The notes below the pieces were generated by a model that did no database searches, was not told the DNA's origin, and saw nothing but the letters and a program-made list of their open reading frames with translations. The position numbers and the translations under genes were made by a program. A stretch of DNA of 64,000 nucleotides from the NCBI RefSeq assembly GCF_900199585.1, contig NZ_FZQY01000011.1, positions 19,051 to 83,050 of the forward strand, read 5' to 3'. Below are positions 48,134 through 57,388 of this stretch, one piece after another; position 1 is the stretch's first letter; each line of letters starts with the position of its first letter. This DNA comes from Helicobacter sp. 'house sparrow 1' (GTDB lineage: Bacteria > Campylobacterota > Campylobacteria > Campylobacterales > Helicobacteraceae).

Positions 48134-48490
48134 TTACTTTCTTAGTTCTTTAATTCTTGCTGCCTTACCTTTTCTATCTCTTAGGTAATAAAGCTTTGCT
48201 CTTCTTACTCTACCAATTCTTAATACTTCAATGCTATTTAAACTTGCACTATAAAGAGGGAAAGTCTTTTCTACCCCAATATTATTTGCCCCCATTTTTC
48301 TTACGGTAAAGGTTCTATCTACACCATTTCCGCGAATTGAAATACAAATACCCTCAAAATTTTGGATACGAGTTTTCTCCCCTTCTTTGATTTGAATACC
48401 AAGTCTAATAGTATCTCCTGCTTTAAAAGATGGCACCTTTCTGTCACCAATTTGAGCTTTTTCAAAGCTTTCAATATATCTATTCTTCAT
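48134..48490 (-). CDS. rplS: 50S ribosomal protein L19
   Basis: L19 sits at the 30S-50S interface. The sequence [42 protein letters not shown] and [22 protein letters not shown] is typical. I use the second of two adjacent ATGs (48490), 7 bases after AAGGG and giving the usual MKNRY start; 48493 is also possible. 118 residues. The start overlaps the trmD stop. Confidence 0.96.
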   Translation of the reverse strand: MKNRYIESFEKAQIGDRKVPSFKAGDTIRLGIQIKEGEKTRIQNFEGICISIRGNGVDRTFTVRKMGANNIGVEKTFPLYSASLNSIEVLRIGRVRRAKLYYLRDRKGKAARIKELRK

Positions 48491-49194
48491 CATTTTCCCT
48501 TGTTTTGAGATTTCCATAATAAAAACAAATCTGGTCTAAAATACTTTGTCTTTAGCACAGATAGATTGTGTTTTAAATCGCTTATTATACTATGATTTCC
48601 TTGTGAATATTCTAAAGGAGGAGAAAAAAACTCATTTTTTTTTGCTTTTATTTTTGCTTTTGAAAAAACAGGTGCTTCTAAGAGATTGGATTCAAAACTT
48701 TCTTCTTGGAGAGACTGCGGATTTCCTAATACTCCTGGTATTTGCCTAGAGATACTATCACAAAGACAGAGTGCAGAGAGTTCTCCCCCTGTAAGAATAA
48801 AATCCCCAATGCTAAATACTTCATTTGCATAGAGTTCAATAACCCTTTCATCAAAACCCTCATATCTTCCACAAATAAAGGTTATATCACTTTTTTTTGC
48901 CAATCGTTTTGCATCAAACTGATTGAATGCTTTGGCACAGGGGGTTAAAAAGACAATATGGCTCTTATTGACAAGATTTTTTAGAGCATCTTCTAAAACA
49001 TTAAAATTAATTACTTGACCAGCACCGCCTCCAATTTGGGTATCATCTACCTTGAGGTGCTTGTTATCTGCATAGTTGCGTAAATTGATAATTTCTACAT
49101 TGATTAGTTTTTTTTCCTGTGCTCTTTTAAGAATAGATTCTTTAAAATATGGTGAGATCAAATTAGGAAAGAGTGTTAAAAATCTAAAATGCAT
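48490..49194 (-). CDS. trmD: tRNA (guanine-N1)-methyltransferase
   Basis: TrmD methylates G37 of tRNAs with G at position 36, keeping the reading frame. Knot-fold marks are [18 protein letters not shown] at the start, [16 protein letters not shown] near residue 47, [15 protein letters not shown] near 108 and [18 protein letters not shown] near 128, then IPGVLGN. At 234 residues it is full length. It directly follows rimM and precedes rplS, the conserved rpsP-rimM-trmD-rplS order. Confidence 0.97.
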   Translation of the reverse strand: MHFRFLTLFPNLISPYFKESILKRAQEKKLINVEIINLRNYADNKHLKVDDTQIGGGAGQVINFNVLEDALKNLVNKSHIVFLTPCAKAFNQFDAKRLAKKSDITFICGRYEGFDERVIELYANEVFSIGDFILTGGELSALCLCDSISRQIPGVLGNPQSLQEESFESNLLEAPVFSKAKIKAKKNEFFSPPLEYSQGNHSIISDLKHNLSVLKTKYFRPDLFLLWKSQNKGK

Positions 49195-49745
49195 TAACTT
49201 GCTTCTAAAATAGACTTGGCATTTTTTGTAAAAATAGTTTTTGTTTTTAAATCTGTTGTGATAATAAAGTGATCAATGTATGGAATCAAAAATTCCTTAG
49301 CAAACTTTTTAGAAAGATGTTTGTCTGTTGTTATAATCAGATAGTTTGTATTTGCAATTCTTTGAATATCTTTAACTTTTCCTAAAGTGACTTCATCCTC
49401 ATAAATTTCACAACCAATGATATCAAACCAGAAAAATTCATCTTTTTGGAGTTTGCAGTATTGTTTAGTGTCCTCTGTGGTTGAATAAAGAAGAAAATTT
49501 ACAATTCTTTTTGCCTCTTCAGGAGAGGCAATCTCTTTAAAAGAGATTAGGGATCTTGATAAATTAAAGGATTTTAGCGTGAGAGTAATTTTTGGGCTTG
49601 ATAAAGTAAAAAGACTAGGCATTGCAAAAAAGGTAAGATCTTTTTGAAAGATCTCAGGAAAATCTGTAAGAAGATAACATTTCATTGCACCAAGAACACC
49701 GACACTTCTCCCTAGTGTGGCAACTTGTATAAGATTTTGTTCCAT
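49194..49745 (-). CDS. rimM: 16S rRNA processing protein RimM
   Basis: RimM helps mature the 30S head by acting with S19. N-terminal RimM domain: LIQVATLGRSVGVLGAMKCYLLTDFPE; C-terminal PRC-barrel: FFWFDIIGCEIYEDEVTLGKVKDIQRIANTNYLII and AKEFLIPYIDHFI. The length of 183 residues is normal. It shares one base with khpA and one with trmD, so translation is coupled. Confidence 0.93.
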   Translation of the reverse strand: MEQNLIQVATLGRSVGVLGAMKCYLLTDFPEIFQKDLTFFAMPSLFTLSSPKITLTLKSFNLSRSLISFKEIASPEEAKRIVNFLLYSTTEDTKQYCKLQKDEFFWFDIIGCEIYEDEVTLGKVKDIQRIANTNYLIITTDKHLSKKFAKEFLIPYIDHFIITTDLKTKTIFTKNAKSILEAS

Positions 49746-49981
49746 TAAATTGCTTTAGCCATAACCCTATAATTCAAGCCGTCTTTTGCTTTGCAACCAG
49801 ATATAAAAGCCTTTATTGAAGCAATCATCTTGCCATCTTTTCCTACAATTTTTCCAATATCATTGCTATCAGCATAGATGACAAAGTCATACCCCTCTAA
49901 ACTTTGAGTTTTAGACACAGAAACGCATTCGGGTTTTTTTACAATTTTTTTTACATAAGCTGTTAGAAAATCTTCAACCAT
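49745..49981 (-). CDS. khpA: KH-domain RNA-binding protein KhpA
   Basis: A 78-residue single KH domain with the GxxG loop in KIVGKDGKMIASIKAF. KhpA pairs with KhpB in other bacteria to bind RNA and affect division and translation. The gene is between rpsP and rimM, its usual place, with three bases to the rpsP stop. Confidence 0.92.
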   Translation of the reverse strand: MVEDFLTAYVKKIVKKPECVSVSKTQSLEGYDFVIYADSNDIGKIVGKDGKMIASIKAFISGCKAKDGLNYRVMAKAI

Positions 49982-49984
49982 AAA

Positions 49985-50215
49985 TTAGCTATTTGTAAGC
50001 TTTGCGACACGATCGCTCATTTTAGCACCAACACTTTTCCAGTAGTTTAAACGATCTTGATCTACCTTAACTAGAGCAGGTTGTGCAAGTGGATTATAAA
50101 AACCAATAGATTCAATCCAGCCTCCATCTCTTCTCTTTCTAGAATCTGTAACTACGATACGATAAAAAGGCTTCTTCTTTCTTCCCATTCTTGTTAATCT
50201 AACCACTGTTGCCAT
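49985..50215 (-). CDS. rpsP: 30S ribosomal protein S16
   Basis: S16 stabilises the 30S body. The N-terminus [30 protein letters not shown] and [10 protein letters not shown] are family signatures. The 76-residue length is the short form. It sits 63 bases after the ffh stop and leads the S16-KhpA-RimM-TrmD-L19 run. Confidence 0.97.
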   Translation of the reverse strand: MATVVRLTRMGRKKKPFYRIVVTDSRKRRDGGWIESIGFYNPLAQPALVKVDQDRLNYWKSVGAKMSDRVAKLTNS

Positions 50216-50278
50216 ATATACTCCTAAGTTCTAAAATAAAAATCGCTATTATACACAAAAATACACTGGTTTGAAGCA

Positions 50279-51613
50279 TTACTTTTTTAAATGCTTCATT
50301 TGCCCCATCATACTCAATAAATCTTGCATACCTGATTTGTTTGAAAATCTTTTAGCCATTTTAGCAGCATTATCAAATTGCTTAATTATTCTATTGATAT
50401 CGCTAACTTCAAGACCACAGCCTTGAGCAATCCTTTTTCTCCTACTGCCATTTAATAAATCAGGATTATCTCTTTCTTTTGGTGTCATAGAATTCACCAT
50501 TGCTTTTATATTTTTAATTTCAGTAGAGTTGTCTAAATCTACATTTTTTAAAGCACTAGCCATATTGCCAAGCCCTGGGATCATTGATACAATCGAGCTG
50601 ACAGAACCAAGTTTTTTGATATTTTCAATTTGGGCAATAAAATCTGTGAATCCAAATTGTCCTTTTTTGATTTTCTTTGTAAGGTTTTTTGCATCTTTTT
50701 GGCTTAAAACCCCTGCTGTTTTTTCTGCTAATGAAGCAATATCTCCCGCACCCATCAACCTTGATACTATACGATCTGGGATGAAGATTTCAAGGTCAGG
50801 TATTTTTTCACCCACACCAATAAATCTTAAGGGCAATCCAATTTGGTATGCGATTGATAAGGCAATTCCACCTTTTGAATCACTATCAAACTTGCTTAAG
50901 ATTACACCATTAATATCAAGCTCTTTATTAAAAGTATCCGCACTTCTAATTCCATCTTGACCACTCAAAGAATCTGCCACATAAAAAATTTCATCAGGAT
51001 TTACTTGTTGTTTAATTGACTTTAATTCTTCCATTAAGGCTTCATCAATTGCCAATCTTCCTGCTGTGTCAAGAATTAAAACATCATAAGCACCTTCAAT
51101 TGCCCTTTGTTTTGCTTGTTTTGCAACATCAATAGGACTGCTACTTTCTAGAGAAAAAACATCAACTTCAATTTGGGTTCCTAGTTGTTCAAGTTGTTTT
51201 ACAGCAGCTAGTCTTTGTAGGTCACATGCTGCAAGTAAAACTTTTTTATTTTTTGTTTTAAGATAGTTTGCAAGTTTTGCACTTGTTGTTGTTTTTCCAC
51301 TACCTTGAAGTCCTGTCATTAGTATGGTTGTTGGAGGTTTATTAGAAAAAACAAAGCCATAAGACTTGCTAGATTGCAAAACAGAGAGAATGGATTGTTC
51401 TAAAGAACTTAAAAAGTTCTGCTTCCCAATACCTAGAGCCTTTGTTTTATTTTCTACTTGTTGAATGATTTCTTTTGTAACCTTATGATGGACATCATTT
51501 TTTAATAAGGATTTTTTTAGTTCCTCAAGTGCTTTTTTTAGAGCTCTTTCATCATCACTAAAGCGTATCTTTCCCGCAATACTTCTAAAAGTTTCTCCTA
51601 ATGTTTCAAACAA
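50279..51613 (-). CDS. ffh: Signal recognition particle protein Ffh
   Basis: Ffh binds signal sequences and the 4.5S RNA to target proteins to the membrane. The N domain is at 1-90, the GTPase G domain at about 95-295 with MTGLQGSGKTTTSAKLA, DTAGRLAIDEALM and SKFDSDSKGG. The methionine-rich M domain is C-terminal (MPGL-type MIPGLGNM, then MTPKERDNPDLLNGSRRKRIAQGCG). Length 444. It is the upstream partner of rpsP. Confidence 0.97.
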   Translation of the reverse strand: MFETLGETFRSIAGKIRFSDDERALKKALEELKKSLLKNDVHHKVTKEIIQQVENKTKALGIGKQNFLSSLEQSILSVLQSSKSYGFVFSNKPPTTILMTGLQGSGKTTTSAKLANYLKTKNKKVLLAACDLQRLAAVKQLEQLGTQIEVDVFSLESSSPIDVAKQAKQRAIEGAYDVLILDTAGRLAIDEALMEELKSIKQQVNPDEIFYVADSLSGQDGIRSADTFNKELDINGVILSKFDSDSKGGIALSIAYQIGLPLRFIGVGEKIPDLEIFIPDRIVSRLMGAGDIASLAEKTAGVLSQKDAKNLTKKIKKGQFGFTDFIAQIENIKKLGSVSSIVSMIPGLGNMASALKNVDLDNSTEIKNIKAMVNSMTPKERDNPDLLNGSRRKRIAQGCGLEVSDINRIIKQFDNAAKMAKRFSNKSGMQDLLSMMGQMKHLKK

Positions 51614-51740
51614 AATTTGCTCCTCAATACTCTGTAAGATAGCGACAGATAATTAGAATCTATCAGTATTTTCAACCAAGAATTCTAACATAAAACTTAA
51701 CTTTTGATTTAAACATTTCTGCTAGAATTCATCGGCATAG

Positions 51741-51760
51741 AAACCCCTAAATAGGGGTTT
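51741..51760. promoter_or_regulatory. Perfect hairpin in the ffh-perR divergent region
   Basis: AAACCCC at 51741-51747 pairs with GGGGTTT at 51754-51760 around TAAATA. It lies 41 bases before the perR-like start, in a divergent promoter region where a terminator is not expected. It may be an operator-like dyad or a structure in the leader. Confidence 0.35.
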
Positions 51761-51800
51761 GGTTGCTTAATAAATTTAGAAAATTAGGAAAAAATCAATA

Positions 51801-52211
51801 ATGTTTGAAACACAATTAAAAGAAAAAAAACTAAAAGTTACTCCTCAGAGAATAGCTATTTTAAAAGAAATACACAAGAATGGGCATATTAGCATTGAAG
51901 AGATTTATGAAAATATTAAAAGAGAATATCCTTCAATTTCTCTAGCTACCATTTATAAGAATATTGCTTCAATGTTTGAAGCAAATTTATTGAGAGAGGT
52001 TAAGATTCCATGCCATAAACAAAGATATGAGCTAGCTTATGACAAGCATGTTCATATTACTTGCGAAAAATGTGGAAAAATAGAGGATATGCATTTGGAG
52101 CTTGAAAAATTAATAGCAGAGTGTAGTAGTGCAACAGGGTATCAAATCAACAATGTAAGTATGGTTTTTATGGGGATTTGTAGCACCTGTTCCAATAATC
52201 AAAAACTATAG
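51801..52211 (+). CDS. perR: Fur-family regulator, PerR-like
   Basis: A 136-residue metal-sensing repressor. The winged-helix part has KVTPQRIAILKEI and the recognition helix SISLATIYKNIASMFE. The C-terminal domain has the histidine-rich HVHITCEKCGKIEDMH and a second CxxC (GICSTCSNN), giving a structural zinc site. The CEKCGKIEDM block looks more like PerR of Campylobacter than like H. pylori Fur, which also has a longer N-terminus. Peroxide sensing through iron is therefore likely but not shown. Its end overlaps the convergent PAP2 gene. Confidence 0.72.
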   Translation: MFETQLKEKKLKVTPQRIAILKEIHKNGHISIEEIYENIKREYPSISLATIYKNIASMFEANLLREVKIPCHKQRYELAYDKHVHITCEKCGKIEDMHLELEKLIAECSSATGYQINNVSMVFMGICSTCSNNQKL

Positions 52212-52783
52212 CGCAAGAAGGCGCTATATTCCATTCCGCTACCAAACCTATCAGGTTGTATTGATGGAATAAAAGTAATTCTTTTATTGGGTTTGATATA
52301 TTTGCTTGAGAATAGCCAGCCAAAGGTCCAAGCAATCATTCCTCCAGTCATTACCTGCCATATTGTGTGTTTTCTTGCCTGAACTCTTGAAGCAGCAGTG
52401 ATAAAAGCAAGAATTGTGACAGGGATTGCTGGTTTCCACCCATAGCGGTAATATACAAAAGCAGCTGCACTAAATCCACCCCCAGAATGACCACTTGGCA
52501 TACCTTTCCAATCATCACAACAGGGTCTTTTTGAAAAGGATACATCATAGCCTTTTGAATGTGCATATGCAAAGCTTCTTTTAAGAACTTCAATGGTAGC
52601 TTGGGTTGCTAATGTTCCTAGGGCTAATTCTCCAAACCCCCGATAATCTTCTATGCCAAGAGACACAACGCCAACAAAGAGTGGCATCAGGGTCAAAACA
52701 TCACCAAGTTGCTCAAATGCATTGTCTCTTGCTGCATAACTAAGATTAATCCACAATAAAAAAATTAGACAAAACTTTTTCAT
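52199..52783 (-). CDS. PAP2-family phosphatase with signal peptide
   Basis: A type 2 phosphatidic acid phosphatase fold of 194 residues. The three catalytic blocks are visible: KRSFAYAHSKGYDVSFSKRP, MPSGHSGGGF and SRVQARKHTIWQV. An N-terminal hydrophobic signal (MKKFCLIFLLWINLSYA) is preceded by GAGG about nine bases before ATG 52783. Such proteins in Helicobacter act on lipid A phosphates, undecaprenyl pyrophosphate or phosphatidylglycerol phosphate; which one is not evident here. The C-terminus ends in phenylalanine (YSAFLRYSF). Confidence 0.82.
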   Translation of the reverse strand: MKKFCLIFLLWINLSYAARDNAFEQLGDVLTLMPLFVGVVSLGIEDYRGFGELALGTLATQATIEVLKRSFAYAHSKGYDVSFSKRPCCDDWKGMPSGHSGGGFSAAAFVYYRYGWKPAIPVTILAFITAASRVQARKHTIWQVMTGGMIAWTFGWLFSSKYIKPNKRITFIPSIQPDRFGSGMEYSAFLRYSF

Positions 52784-52831
52784 TATCATAAGCCTCAAGT
52801 TCTAAAAAAGCATAATTGTATCAAAAAATCT

Positions 52832-53692
52832 CTAGTATATATTTTGCTTGAAAATCATTTTTCCAATGGGAATTTTTAGAAAATTAGATACGACTTTGCA
52901 TTTAATCTTAAATAATAAAAATAATCTTTCATCCTTGTATTCTTCAAGGCATTCGAAGTTGCCCATACCTTTTGAAATGATTAAATCAGCGCTATCTATC
53001 AAGCCTTTTATTTCCTTTGGTGCATCAGTATAAATAAAACCTGGACTTTTAATACCACTGCTTAGAATCTCGCAATAATTCTTGAGATCTTTGCACAACT
53101 CATTGGTAGAGATATCTTTGAGCGTTAGATCATTGATAATGGGTTTGTCTCTCACAAGGTAAAAAATTTTTAGTTTAGGATAGAGGGTAGTTAATGTTTG
53201 GATTAAAATGGTATCAAATAGATTTTCTCCTGCATTATCTGCAAGATAGACAAGGCTTTTGCTTTTGGATAATTTTGAGACAAAAGGGTCAAAATCATAG
53301 ATTGCAAAATCAATACTAAAATCAAAATTTTGAAATGAAAAAGCTGATTGCGACCCATAGTCAATAACATTTCCCAAAGCTGCTATCTGTACGGCTTTTT
53401 CTAAGGATATTTTTGAAGAATTACAAAGGTCTTTTGTAAGAGATTTGATAATTTCAGAAGCCTTTTGCATAGATTCTTTTTTTATTTCTTGATAAATATC
53501 TTTATTCCCTGTTATTTCTGCAATCATTTTATAAATAAAAATGGCGATTTTTGGAGGAGGATTATTGGAGTATTGTTCAAAGATTTCCTCTGTTTTTTGC
53601 AATGCCAGTTTCTCATCAACCTGTGGAGCTAGACTTAAAGTATTTTTAACCTGATTTAAGAGACAGTCGCGACACTGCCAAGAAGCTATCAT
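52832..53692 (-). CDS. DUF89-family metal-dependent phosphatase-like protein
   Basis: A 286-residue DUF89/ARMT1-like protein. Conserved parts are CRDCLLNQVKNTL at the N-terminus, AALGNVIDYGSQSAF, LVYLADNAGENLFDTILIQTL near residue 145 with the metal-binding Asp-Asn-Ala-Gly-Glu, and DLIISKGMGNFECLEE. Members elsewhere are damage-control phosphatases. The gene begins one base after the stop of the coiled-coil gene downstream of motB, so it is probably cotranscribed with the stator genes. Confidence 0.8.
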   Translation of the reverse strand: MIASWQCRDCLLNQVKNTLSLAPQVDEKLALQKTEEIFEQYSNNPPPKIAIFIYKMIAEITGNKDIYQEIKKESMQKASEIIKSLTKDLCNSSKISLEKAVQIAALGNVIDYGSQSAFSFQNFDFSIDFAIYDFDPFVSKLSKSKSLVYLADNAGENLFDTILIQTLTTLYPKLKIFYLVRDKPIINDLTLKDISTNELCKDLKNYCEILSSGIKSPGFIYTDAPKEIKGLIDSADLIISKGMGNFECLEEYKDERLFLLFKIKCKVVSNFLKIPIGKMIFKQNIY

Positions 53693-54151
53693 TTAGTCTT
53701 TTAAACCTCCAATATTACTAACTTTTCCCCACATTAATTTGTATTTACGGTTTAAAAATTCTATTTCTTCATTTTTTTGAAAAAGTTCTTTTTGAAGTTC
53801 TTGAATTTTGTTTTGATAGCTTTGACACTCTTCTTGGAGAGATACGAGGGTGTTTTTTAGTAGTTGGTTTTCTCCTAGCGTATCTGATGACCCCTCAATT
53901 TTATTCTTTAATAGAGCTTCATAAAAAAAAGTGATTGCTTGGATGCTTCTTTCTAAAAAAATAGGTTCCAAGATTCCACCATTCATATCAATAGCCAGTA
54001 GTTGATTTTCAATTTTTTTTAAAAATAGATTGATTGCATCTGTGGGTTCTATATATTTTTTTTCATTCCTGATTTTTAGAATATTAAGATCCAATTCCTC
54101 TTCAGAAATTCCTGTAAGATTATAAAAATCCTCAAAAGCGACCAATGACAT
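53693..54151 (-). CDS. Small coiled-coil protein downstream of motB, function unknown
   Basis: A 152-residue soluble protein. The first 90 residues are helical and lack a known motif; residues about 95-145 form a strong coiled coil (LKNTLVSLQEECQSYQNKIQELQKELFQKNEEIEFLNRKYK). Its ATG overlaps the motB stop (TAATG), so it is translationally coupled to the motor genes. A motility role is possible from context only. Confidence 0.65.
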   Translation of the reverse strand: MSLVAFEDFYNLTGISEEELDLNILKIRNEKKYIEPTDAINLFLKKIENQLLAIDMNGGILEPIFLERSIQAITFFYEALLKNKIEGSSDTLGENQLLKNTLVSLQEECQSYQNKIQELQKELFQKNEEIEFLNRKYKLMWGKVSNIGGLKD

Positions 54152-54924
54152 TATTTCTTAACCTTGTCTAGAAGAGATTCTATATTTTTAACACTGCTAG
54201 GATCTGCGGATAAAAAGATCTCTACACGATTGTTTCTAATCCTATTTTTGATAGTGTTGTTTGGGACTATAGGATTATTTTTTCCATATGAAGAAAAAGA
54301 TAGGATTCTAGGATTAATACCATTTTGTATCAATAAATCCATAATGGTAGAAGCCCTTGCAGCAGCCAAAGAGAAATGTGTTTTAAAGGGTGAATTTGGA
54401 GATAGGGGACTATCATCTGTATAACCCCTTACATTGATTTTAACTTGGGGAGGGAACTTTTTGATAATGTTGGCAATATCTCTTATGTATTCTCGCATCT
54501 CGTTGCTAGTGATTTTTGCACTTTCTCTCTCAAAGACTAGCTCTGATGGAAGTTGTAAGGTAACACCCTGCTCAACTTGCTCTAAAACACCACCTTCTTG
54601 GACTAATTGCTCAATTTGAACCAAACTCTCAACAGACTTTAGTGCGCTAGATACTTGAGCTTGAAAAGATTTCTCGCCTTCTGTTATTTCTTCAATATCA
54701 CCAGGGTTTGGAGGGATATTTGTGATGGGTTGTAGAGTATCTGGTTTTGGTGGGGAATCAAAGATTTTAATAAATTCAAGTTTAAGTGCTTCTACCTTTG
54801 CTTTATTTTGAGCAGAAATAGCATAAAGAGCAATAAATAAAGCAAGTAGTAAGGAAAGAAAATCAGCATATGGAACAGCCCATTTTTCACCAGCTGGACA
54901 TTCTTGTTTTTTCTTCTTTGCCAT
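54151..54924 (-). CDS. motB: Flagellar motor stator protein MotB
   Basis: MotB anchors the stator to peptidoglycan and lines the proton channel. It begins with a basic segment and one membrane helix with the critical aspartate (WAVPYADFLSLLLALFIALYAIS, Asp in PYAD). A plug/linker region leads to an OmpA-like domain at about 120-245 (INVRGYTDDSPLSP, FSLAAARASTIMDLLIQNGI, KNRIRNNRVEIFLSAD). The length of 257 residues is normal. It is 10 bases after motA. Confidence 0.96.
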   Translation of the reverse strand: MAKKKKQECPAGEKWAVPYADFLSLLLALFIALYAISAQNKAKVEALKLEFIKIFDSPPKPDTLQPITNIPPNPGDIEEITEGEKSFQAQVSSALKSVESLVQIEQLVQEGGVLEQVEQGVTLQLPSELVFERESAKITSNEMREYIRDIANIIKKFPPQVKINVRGYTDDSPLSPNSPFKTHFSLAAARASTIMDLLIQNGINPRILSFSSYGKNNPIVPNNTIKNRIRNNRVEIFLSADPSSVKNIESLLDKVKK

Positions 54925-54934
54925 TTAAATATCC

Positions 54935-55705
54935 TTACTCAAATTGAGAGATTTTAGGACTACCTGGAGTAATGTAGCCAAGAAGTCTTGCCTCTAAATT
55001 TCTGGGATTATCCCCATTTGCAATTCCCACAACACCTTCTAAGATGACAGTTTTTTCTTTGATAATATCTTGAGAGTTTGCTTTAAGCTTATTGCCCCAA
55101 GGGCCAAATATTGCATATGAGCACATAATACCTGTAACAGTAGCAGTAAATGCACCCGCAATACCTGCAGCCATTTCAGCAGGATTATCCAATTTTTGCA
55201 GAGCAAGCATTAATCCCATAACTGCACCTACTAATCCAAAAGTTGGGGCAGATTCCCCGGCTACAATCCAATAGTGGGCGGCACCATGATAGTATTCTTC
55301 TAATTGTTCAATTTGTATTTCCATATCTTCCTTAACACTTTTACCATCTTTGCCATCAACTATCATAGAGAGTGCCTCTCGCATAAAATCATCCTCAATT
55401 TGCGCAACTTTAGCTTCAAGAGATAAGACCCCATCTCTTCTTGCTAAATTAGCAAATTCTATGATTTGGTGAATTGTTTCATTTAGATGAACCTTTGAGC
55501 CCAAGAAAACGACTTTTAATTCTTTAAAACCTGCTTTTACAAAGCTCATATGAGTTCCTGTCATAGCAGAAAAAAGAGAAGTTGGAATAATGATAATAAC
55601 AGAACTAATGTGGATAAGGTGCAGTGGATTGCCCCCCTCTAAAATATCCCCCAAGGAAATCGATCCAACAGCAAGTAACATACCCAAAAGACTTGATAAA
55701 TCCAT
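54935..55705 (-). CDS. motA: Flagellar motor stator protein MotA
   Basis: MotA surrounds MotB as the proton-driven stator. Four membrane segments are visible: 1-20, 33-50 (IHISSVIIIIPTSLFSAM), about 148-170 (APTFGLVGAVMGLMLALQ) and 182-205 (AAGIAGAFTATVTGIMCSYAIFGP). The cytoplasmic loop between the second and third contains the charged RRDGVLSLEAKV and the rotor-contact region. At 256 residues it is typical. Confidence 0.96.
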   Translation of the reverse strand: MDLSSLLGMLLAVGSISLGDILEGGNPLHLIHISSVIIIIPTSLFSAMTGTHMSFVKAGFKELKVVFLGSKVHLNETIHQIIEFANLARRDGVLSLEAKVAQIEDDFMREALSMIVDGKDGKSVKEDMEIQIEQLEEYYHGAAHYWIVAGESAPTFGLVGAVMGLMLALQKLDNPAEMAAGIAGAFTATVTGIMCSYAIFGPWGNKLKANSQDIIKEKTVILEGVVGIANGDNPRNLEARLLGYITPGSPKISQFE

Positions 55706-56132
55706 AATAATTACCTAAAAATTAGAGATTTTTGCTCCCATTATACCAAAACTTACTTTTTAGAGATGGAACAATAACTCTGTATCGACCATCTTGACTT
55801 TTTTGTTAATTTTTCTAAAAAACAATAGTTCAAAACAAAGTTGGCAAAAATAAGAGAGTATTGTTATAAGACATCGTATAAAACCTCTTAGTAGTGAGCA
55901 AAAATATTATTTCTATTTTTTGCTCATAAGTATTATTTAAAGGTTTCAAAGATAAGTTTTTTAAAAAATTAACTAAAACTTACTCAATAAAATGCTATAT
56001 TGCACTGTTTCTATCACAGAGTTATTGTTATAGATTAACAGGGAAGATTTTGTATAAAACTTACATTTGGAAAACCAAGTTTTATTGGGTTTTTGATGAA
56101 AAGGGATTAAAATTAAATATTTAGGAGTAAAA
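55706..56132. other. Divergent intergenic region between motA and the OMP gene
   Basis: About 430 AT-rich bases. The motA promoter should lie in the left part and the OMP promoter in the right part. A short minus-strand frame at 55973-56182 overlaps the OMP start and is not convincing. No clear repeat or structured RNA was seen. Confidence 0.5.
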
Positions 56133-56990
56133 GTGAAAATAAAAAGAGTAGTGTTATGGAATCTATTGGTTAATTCTTGCATAATGGCTCAGGATATGGA
56201 TCCTAGAGTAAAAGATATTCACAATGCAAAAGAGATGGATATGGAGAAATCTCACAAATATGAAATGAAAGACAAAAAAACCAAGACAGGTATTTTAGCT
56301 GGTATAGAGTTGGGTCTTGGTGGTGGCAATGGAAATGGTAAGGTAAGACAAGAAAATATACCCTTTCTAACCCCAGGATATACTCATTATGATATTACCC
56401 CTTTTATTTTTAATACAAAGGTTTTTGGAGGTTATCAGAAGTATTTTGGAAAAGATGAAAAGCTAGGTTTTAATGTAAAGGGGAGTCTGGGAGTAGGCTA
56501 TTTGCACCATAAGTTTGATAATACAAAAACAATTGTTGATGATGGTAAGGTTGAGGGAAAAAATCCTAGTTATGATTTTGCCACAAGCTATATGCCCCTA
56601 TCTTTTGGAGTAGAAGCAAATTTTTTATATGATTTTTGGGAAAGAAATGAGCATACATTGGGGTTAAATGTGGGGTTGGGTTATAGTTTTGTGTATGGAA
56701 TTAATACAAACATAACACCTTTGCCTGATATTGGATTAAGCAGTAGTGTGCTAAATGGTATTACAGATAAAAATATTTATTATTCACTTATTTCTCCCAA
56801 GGTAGGGATTCACTACTATTATGGCAGGCATCAACTTGAGTTTAACTTTAGTTTTGACACAGCATTTGGAGAAACAAAAAATGTAAATGTTTATGATCTT
56901 ATGCCAAGTGTTAAGGGGGTAAAATTATTTTTTATTACAAATCCCAATTATTTTTATACCTTTAATTTAAGCTATGCCTATAGGTTTTGA
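56133..56990 (+). CDS. Outer membrane beta-barrel protein
   Basis: A 285-residue protein starting at GTG after AGGAG. A signal peptide ends near MAQ (residue 20). A charged helical-looking stretch (residues 21-50, DPRVKDIHNAKEMDMEKSHK) precedes a glycine-rich first strand (GILAGIELGLGGGNGNG) and eight or more amphipathic strands. The C-terminal YTFNLSYAYRF ends in phenylalanine, the BamA recognition form. It resembles small Helicobacter outer-membrane proteins. It has no near gene on its strand and is followed by a perfect hairpin and G10. Confidence 0.78.
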   Translation: MKIKRVVLWNLLVNSCIMAQDMDPRVKDIHNAKEMDMEKSHKYEMKDKKTKTGILAGIELGLGGGNGNGKVRQENIPFLTPGYTHYDITPFIFNTKVFGGYQKYFGKDEKLGFNVKGSLGVGYLHHKFDNTKTIVDDGKVEGKNPSYDFATSYMPLSFGVEANFLYDFWERNEHTLGLNVGLGYSFVYGINTNITPLPDIGLSSSVLNGITDKNIYYSLISPKVGIHYYYGRHQLEFNFSFDTAFGETKNVNVYDLMPSVKGVKLFFITNPNYFYTFNLSYAYRF

Positions 56991-57020
56991 TATAAAGAGG
57001 GTTTATCCTCTTTATATCAA
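56987..57020. terminator. Perfect 14-bp hairpin after the OMP gene
   Basis: TTGATATAAAGAGG at 56987-57000 pairs fully with 57007-57020 across GTTTAT. It includes the OMP stop codon at 56988-56990. It is followed directly by ten G residues rather than a T tract, so intrinsic termination is not certain. Confidence 0.6.
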
Positions 57021-57030
57021 GGGGGGGGGG
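57021..57030. repeat. G10 homopolymer
   Basis: Ten consecutive G residues directly after the hairpin that follows the OMP gene. Outside any reading frame. Confidence 0.9.
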
Positions 57031-57388
57031 TTATGGTTGGAATTTTGCACAGGTAGATTGTATGCTAATAGGGGTAATCTTTGTAAGAAGTTAGATTCTT
57101 TATCCCTGATTTAAAAAATCAAGGATAGTTTTTTGAAAAAACAAAAATTAGATTTTTAGAGAGCTTATGTTAATTTATGTTTTTTACATCTTTGGATTCT
57201 TGTGGTGTTAATGATAAACTCCTCAAACTCTTTTATAAAAAATCTTCAACTAATTATCCCAAGCTTCTATGAAATTTCTTCCAAAGGTATTTTTATGTAA
57301 AAAGATTATAAGTTCTAATAAAAATTTTTATTAGTATCTTTATTCTATGATATCTTTTCCCTATTTCTAAAGACATAAAACCATATCG

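Noticed and set aside
55973..56182. A 69-codon minus-strand frame between motA and the OMP gene
   Set aside because: It overlaps the OMP start, has low-complexity Phe/Lys/Asn-rich content, and lacks a ribosome site or known motif.
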